A stretch of DNA of 6,801 nucleotides from Candidatus Kaiserbacteria bacterium (lineage in GTDB: Bacteria; Patescibacteriota; Minisyncoccia; Phycocordibacterales; UBA2100): the NCBI GenBank assembly GCA_024654165.1, contig JANLIP010000076.1, positions 1-6,801 of the forward strand, read 5' to 3'. Positions 3,759 through 6,801 of the stretch are shown here, piece by piece. The translations under genes were made by a program, and so were the position numbers. The notes under the pieces were generated by a model that ran no database searches, was not told where the DNA came from, and saw nothing but the letters and a program-made list of their open reading frames with translations. Positions within the stretch are counted from its first letter, which is position 1. Each line of letters begins with the position of its first letter.

Positions 3759-5678
3759 CAACTAAATTTGGACTCAAATTCAGACAAACCGTCCACAGGC
3801 GAATCAGCAGATTTCGTGGCTCGGCCTGCCGACCATGGATCGGTCGGCCCTGAAGAACAGTGCGATGCGATTCACCGAGCCATTCTCATCAAGGATGCGA
3901 TGGTAAAACCGCGGAGCCATTCTTACTTCTCTGTTCTGGAAGATTTGCTTCGCACGTTCACCCCGGGCGAGCGCCTGTTTTTGTATATCCTATCTTCCGT
4001 CCTTGCCATTAGCGCAATTTCGCTCTTGGTCGGAGTAAACAAAGCCGTTTCTGTGGTCGTCCCCGCGCGGGGCGGTTCACTCACGGAAGGCATTGTCGGT
4101 CCTCCGCGCTTTATAAACCCAATTCTTGATATCTCGCAGGCTGATGAAGACCTTACACAGCTTGTTTATTCCGGCCTTACGCGAGTCCTGCCGGACGGCT
4201 CTATCATTCCGGACCTTGCGGAGAAATTCAGCATTTCCGAAGATGGCACGACGTATACCTTCACCCTAAGAAAGACGGCGGTTTTCCATGACGGCACGCG
4301 CATAACCCCGGCCGATGTCCTATTCACAGTCCAATCTGCGCAAAACCCGGAGATAAAAAGCCCGCGCCGGGCCGATTGGGAGGGCGTTTCCGCCTCAAGC
4401 CCGGATGACCAAACAATAGTTTTTAAACTCCAGCACGCATATGCGCCGTTCATTGAAAATACGACGCTAGGAATTTTGCCGAAACATTTGTGGGGATCAA
4501 TCAGTGCGGAAGAATTTCCTTTTAGCTCTCTTAACACGCACCCCGTAGGAAGCGGGCCGTATAAAATATATTCTTCGCAAACTGATAATACAGGGGTAGC
4601 TCAGAGCTATACTCTCTCTTCATTCAAGCAATTTGCATTGCACGAGCCGTATTTAAGCAAAATAACATTTTTGTTTTATCAGAATGAAGAATCTCTCATT
4701 AAAGCTTACAATTACGGCTCGATTGATAGCTTGGCCGGCATATCTCCAGGAGGTCTTGCTTCCTTGAAGCGTTCCCAAAGCTCTGTAATGCACACGCCTC
4801 TTCCCCGAGTATTCGGAGTCTTTTTCAATCAGGGGCGCGCGCCGGTGCTCGCAGACACGGCAGTGCGCGCAGCGCTGGATGCGGCGATTGATAAACAGGC
4901 ACTGGTTAACAGTATCCTTCTAGGATATGGCGCTACCTTGAGTGGGCCGATTCCGCCTGGCGTTCTGGAAACCCGCCCATCATTATCAAGCGCAAGCGCT
5001 ACGACATCAGCGCCAGCATATGCACAAAAAGCTCGCGACATACTTTCTCGCGGAGGATGGACATATGACGAAACGGCAAAGGTTTGGAAGAAATCCGCCA
5101 AAGGCGGATCCGCCTCCGGCGGAAAACAAACTCTTTCAATATCGCTCTCTACAGCCGATGCGCCGGAGCTTGCAGATACCGCAAACAAAGTTGCAGAATT
5201 TTGGCGCGCGGCCGGCGTCCAGGTTAATGTCCGCGTGTATCCGATTTCTGAATTGAACACAAATGTAATACGGCCCAGAAGCTACGATGCGATACTCTTC
5301 GGCGAAGTGGTAGGGCGCACGCTTGACCTCTTTGCTTTCTGGCACTCAAGCCAGCGCAACGACCCAGGGCTCAACTTGGCCATGTACGCCAACTCTAAAG
5401 CGGACACGATACTGGCGAACGCTCGCGCGATGACAGACAGAAAGGCCCGCGAAGCGTCTTATGCGCCTTTTGTTTCTGCAATCGCAAAAGACCAGCCTGC
5501 GATATTTCTCTATTCTCCTGAATTTATTTACGTGGTGCCTAACGCGCTTCGGGGAGTGGCGCTAGGAGCGCTGACCACCCCGTCGGAGCGTTTCCTAAAT
5601 GTAATGGATTGGTACACGGAAACAGAGAACGTATGGAGCTTCTTTACTAACGACAATGAATCAATTAATCAAAAATAA
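3735..5678 (+). CDS. Membrane-anchored peptide-binding protein, ABC transporter SBP family 5 (OppA/DppA-like)
   Basis: From ATG 3735 this encodes 647 residues. A single membrane helix at about residues 81-101, preceded by FTPGER, anchors the protein; there is no lipobox Cys. The external part opens with GPPRFINPIL and ADEDLTQLVYSGL (122-149), typical of SBP_bac_5 proteins, then LPDGSIIPDLAEKFSISEDGTTYTFTLR, FHDGTRITPADVLFT, HPVGSGPYKI and near the end RFLNVMDWYTETENVW. The family binds oligopeptides or dipeptides for ABC import; substrate cannot be deduced, and no permease or ATPase gene is adjacent. The start is uncertain: 3735 lies in an inverted repeat with no Shine-Dalgarno sequence, 3756 is also in frame, and ATG 3900 has AAGGA four bases upstream and gives a 592-residue protein with the usual short stretch before the helix. 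Residues 454-463 (SAKGGSASGG) are encoded by a palindromic repeat insertion. Confidence 0.92.
   Translation: MSFRVTGMQLNLDSNSDKPSTGESADFVARPADHGSVGPEEQCDAIHRAILIKDAMVKPRSHSYFSVLEDLLRTFTPGERLFLYILSSVLAISAISLLVGVNKAVSVVVPARGGSLTEGIVGPPRFINPILDISQADEDLTQLVYSGLTRVLPDGSIIPDLAEKFSISEDGTTYTFTLRKTAVFHDGTRITPADVLFTVQSAQNPEIKSPRRADWEGVSASSPDDQTIVFKLQHAYAPFIENTTLGILPKHLWGSISAEEFPFSSLNTHPVGSGPYKIYSSQTDNTGVAQSYTLSSFKQFALHEPYLSKITFLFYQNEESLIKAYNYGSIDSLAGISPGGLASLKRSQSSVMHTPLPRVFGVFFNQGRAPVLADTAVRAALDAAIDKQALVNSILLGYGATLSGPIPPGVLETRPSLSSASATTSAPAYAQKARDILSRGGWTYDETAKVWKKSAKGGSASGGKQTLSISLSTADAPELADTANKVAEFWRAAGVQVNVRVYPISELNTNVIRPRSYDAILFGEVVGRTLDLFAFWHSSQRNDPGLNLAMYANSKADTILANARAMTDRKAREASYAPFVSAIAKDQPAIFLYSPEFIYVVPNALRGVALGALTTPSERFLNVMDWYTETENVWSFFTNDNESINQK
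3828..3848. repeat. Hairpin-forming inverted repeat in the 5' part of the peptide-binding protein frame
   Basis: GCCGACC (3828-3834) and GGTCGGC (3842-3848) form a perfect 7-bp GC-rich stem with a 7-nt loop (ATGGATC). It lies within residues 32-38 of the longest reading of the gene and 52 bp before the alternative start at 3900. If translation starts at 3900, this is an mRNA leader hairpin rather than coding sequence. No T run follows. Confidence 0.45.
5094..5123. repeat. Double palindromic repeat inserted in frame in the peptide-binding protein gene
   Basis: Two adjacent 15-bp units, TCCGCC-AAA-GGCGGA (5094-5108) and TCCGCC-TCC-GGCGGA (5109-5123), share identical 6-bp arms and differ only in the 3-nt centre. 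They begin exactly at a codon boundary and cover exactly ten codons, encoding SAKGGSASGG between VWKK and KQTLSI. The Gly/Ser/Ala-rich peptide looks like a loop insertion tolerated by the fold. The GC-rich arms contrast with the A-rich flanks. From memory, TCCGCC...GGCGGA palindromes are widespread in Parcubacteria genomes; this needs a genome-wide count. Confidence 0.8.
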
Positions 5679-5685
5679 TAATTAT

Positions 5686-6801
5686 ATGCTTCCGCAACCT
5701 TCCCAAAATCCACAGGGCCATGGCCCCGCAAGACGCCCTGCGCCTAGACTGCGTCCTTTACACGGCGCACCAGCGCGTCCCTCGCGCACTAATGCTCGCC
5801 CTCGCTTCGGCTCATCCGCGCGTTCCTCCCACCCTCCGCGAAGAGGCAAGACCCGCGTAGAACACCAGCCTGATTCGCGCAATCGCCCAGCAAACGCCCC
5901 AATTCCCCCGCCGGCGGAAGATACCGTGCGCATCATTCCCCTATCCGGAGTTGAAGAGGTGGGAAGGAACATGACCGCAATAGAATTCGGCGGAGACATC
6001 TTTATTGTTGATTGCGGTTTCGCTTTCAGCGAAGTGGAGACTCCGGGAATTGATTACATTCTGCCGAACACGGGCTACTTGGAAGAGCGCCGAGACAAAA
6101 TCCGCGGAATGTTGATTACGCACGGGCACCTAGACCATATCGGCGGGATTCCCTACATAATTGACCGAATCGGAAACCCGATGATCTACACGCGCAAGCT
6201 TACGGGAATGATGATAAAAAAGCGCCAGGAAGAATTCGCACAGACTGCGCCCGTGCAAATTCGCGAAGTGGAAAAAGATGAGGTTATTCGGCTGGGCAAA
6301 GCTACTATCCGATTCTTTGGCGTCACTCACACCGTTCCGGATTCCATGGGCATCATCATTGAGACACCGTGGGGAGATGCCGTATTCACCGGCGATATTA
6401 AGCTCAATCATCTTGAAGGCGAGCCCTCTGACGAAGAGAAGAAGGAATTCGGAGTCTTCAAGAATCGCAAGGTGCTGGCGCTCCTCATGGACAGCACGAA
6501 CGTGTGGCAGCCCGGTTTTTCCATTCCGGAATCAACCGTTTATAAAACGCTGGAAAACATCATCAAAACCGGCAAGGGACGCCTCATTATTGCAATGTTT
6601 GCCTCGCACCTGGAGCGCTTGATCCGCGTCGTGCACTTTGCCGAGGAGTACGGCAAGAAAATAGTTATTGACGGGCGCTCAATGCGCACAAATATTGAGA
6701 TCGCTCGCGAGATAGGCCTAATCAAATACAAAGATGATACGGTCATCGCGGTTGAGAATATGGCGCAATATCCGCAAGAGAATCTGATAATTTTGGCCAC
6801 T
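5686..6801 (+). CDS. rnj: Ribonuclease J (N-terminal 372 codons, cut by window edge)
   Basis: RNase J is a metallo-beta-lactamase/beta-CASP nuclease with 5'-to-3' exonuclease and endonuclease activity in mRNA decay and RNA maturation. Residues 1-80 are a disordered tail rich in Pro (18) and Arg (14). The core starts VRIIPLSGVEEVGRNMTA (81-98). Metal ligands are visible: HGHLDH (H146, H148, D150, H151), H215 in GVTHTVPDS, D237 in FTGDIKL. The beta-CASP part shows MDSTN (268-272), FASHLERL (305-312) and DGRSM. The frame is open to the last base, just before the usual G-x-QGE motif after LATG; the C-terminal third is missing. Most RNase J proteins have HGHEDH, so Leu replaces Glu here. The start at 5686 lies 7 bp after the previous stop, so cotranscription is likely. 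An in-frame ATG at 5656, overlapping the upstream gene by 23 bases, would add ten residues. Neither has a Shine-Dalgarno sequence. Confidence 0.96.
   Translation, partial: MLPQPSQNPQGHGPARRPAPRLRPLHGAPARPSRTNARPRFGSSARSSHPPRRGKTRVEHQPDSRNRPANAPIPPPAEDTVRIIPLSGVEEVGRNMTAIEFGGDIFIVDCGFAFSEVETPGIDYILPNTGYLEERRDKIRGMLITHGHLDHIGGIPYIIDRIGNPMIYTRKLTGMMIKKRQEEFAQTAPVQIREVEKDEVIRLGKATIRFFGVTHTVPDSMGIIIETPWGDAVFTGDIKLNHLEGEPSDEEKKEFGVFKNRKVLALLMDSTNVWQPGFSIPESTVYKTLENIIKTGKGRLIIAMFASHLERLIRVVHFAEEYGKKIVIDGRSMRTNIEIAREIGLIKYKDDTVIAVENMAQYPQENLIILAT

Noticed and set aside
439..5123. CRISPR array or similar spaced repeats
   Set aside because: The palindromes are of different sequence and irregularly placed; there is no regular repeat-spacer pattern and no cas gene.
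4829..5260. Antisense frame of 143 codons opposite the peptide-binding protein gene
   Set aside because: It overlaps a conserved coding region, has biased composition and no upstream signals.
5682..5999. Minus-strand frame of 105 codons, Gly/Arg rich, opposite the RNase J tail
   Set aside because: It is the reverse complement of the GC-rich Pro/Arg tail; the plus frame runs on into an unmistakable RNase J core.

Overview
The window reads as chromosomal DNA of a bacterium, most likely a member of the Candidate Phyla Radiation (Patescibacteria, Parcubacteria-like). This placement is inference. It rests on the combination of a lemA-htpX pair, a very short SecG, a membrane-anchored family-5 peptide-binding protein with no permease beside it, an RNase J with a long Pro/Arg-rich N-terminal tail, and GC-rich palindromic elements between and inside genes. 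The standard genetic code fits every gene. Base composition looks close to balanced.

Layout. The left half is on the minus strand. Read in its own direction it runs groES (3214-2888), a hairpin, groEL (2803-1148), a strong rho-independent terminator (1121-1092), then a new promoter, lemA (1033-473), a palindromic element, and htpX (413 to beyond the left edge). The right half is on the plus strand: secG (3327-3560), an inverted-repeat region (3618-3758), a peptide-binding protein of the SBP_bac_5 family (to 5678), and RNase J (5686 to beyond the right edge). The two halves diverge from an intergenic region at 3215-3326 that holds two back-to-back promoters.

Theme of the genes. All are housekeeping genes for protein and RNA quality: the chaperonin pair, a membrane zinc protease with its usual LemA partner, a Sec translocon subunit, a surface peptide-binding protein and a 5' exonuclease/endonuclease. 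I see no mobile gene, defence system, CRISPR array, rRNA or tRNA.

The less ordinary content is in the non-coding and repeat structure. (1) lemA and secG each have an extended -10 box ending exactly 8 nt before the ATG, which predicts leaderless mRNAs. (2) A 20-bp perfect palindrome between lemA and htpX sits in an 8-bp direct repeat resembling a target-site duplication. (3) A 30-bp double palindrome lies in frame inside the peptide-binding protein gene and encodes SAKGGSASGG. (4) A 24/25-bp inverted repeat overlaps the upstream-most start of the same gene and puts that start in doubt. (5) A hairpin followed by a T run separates groES from groEL.
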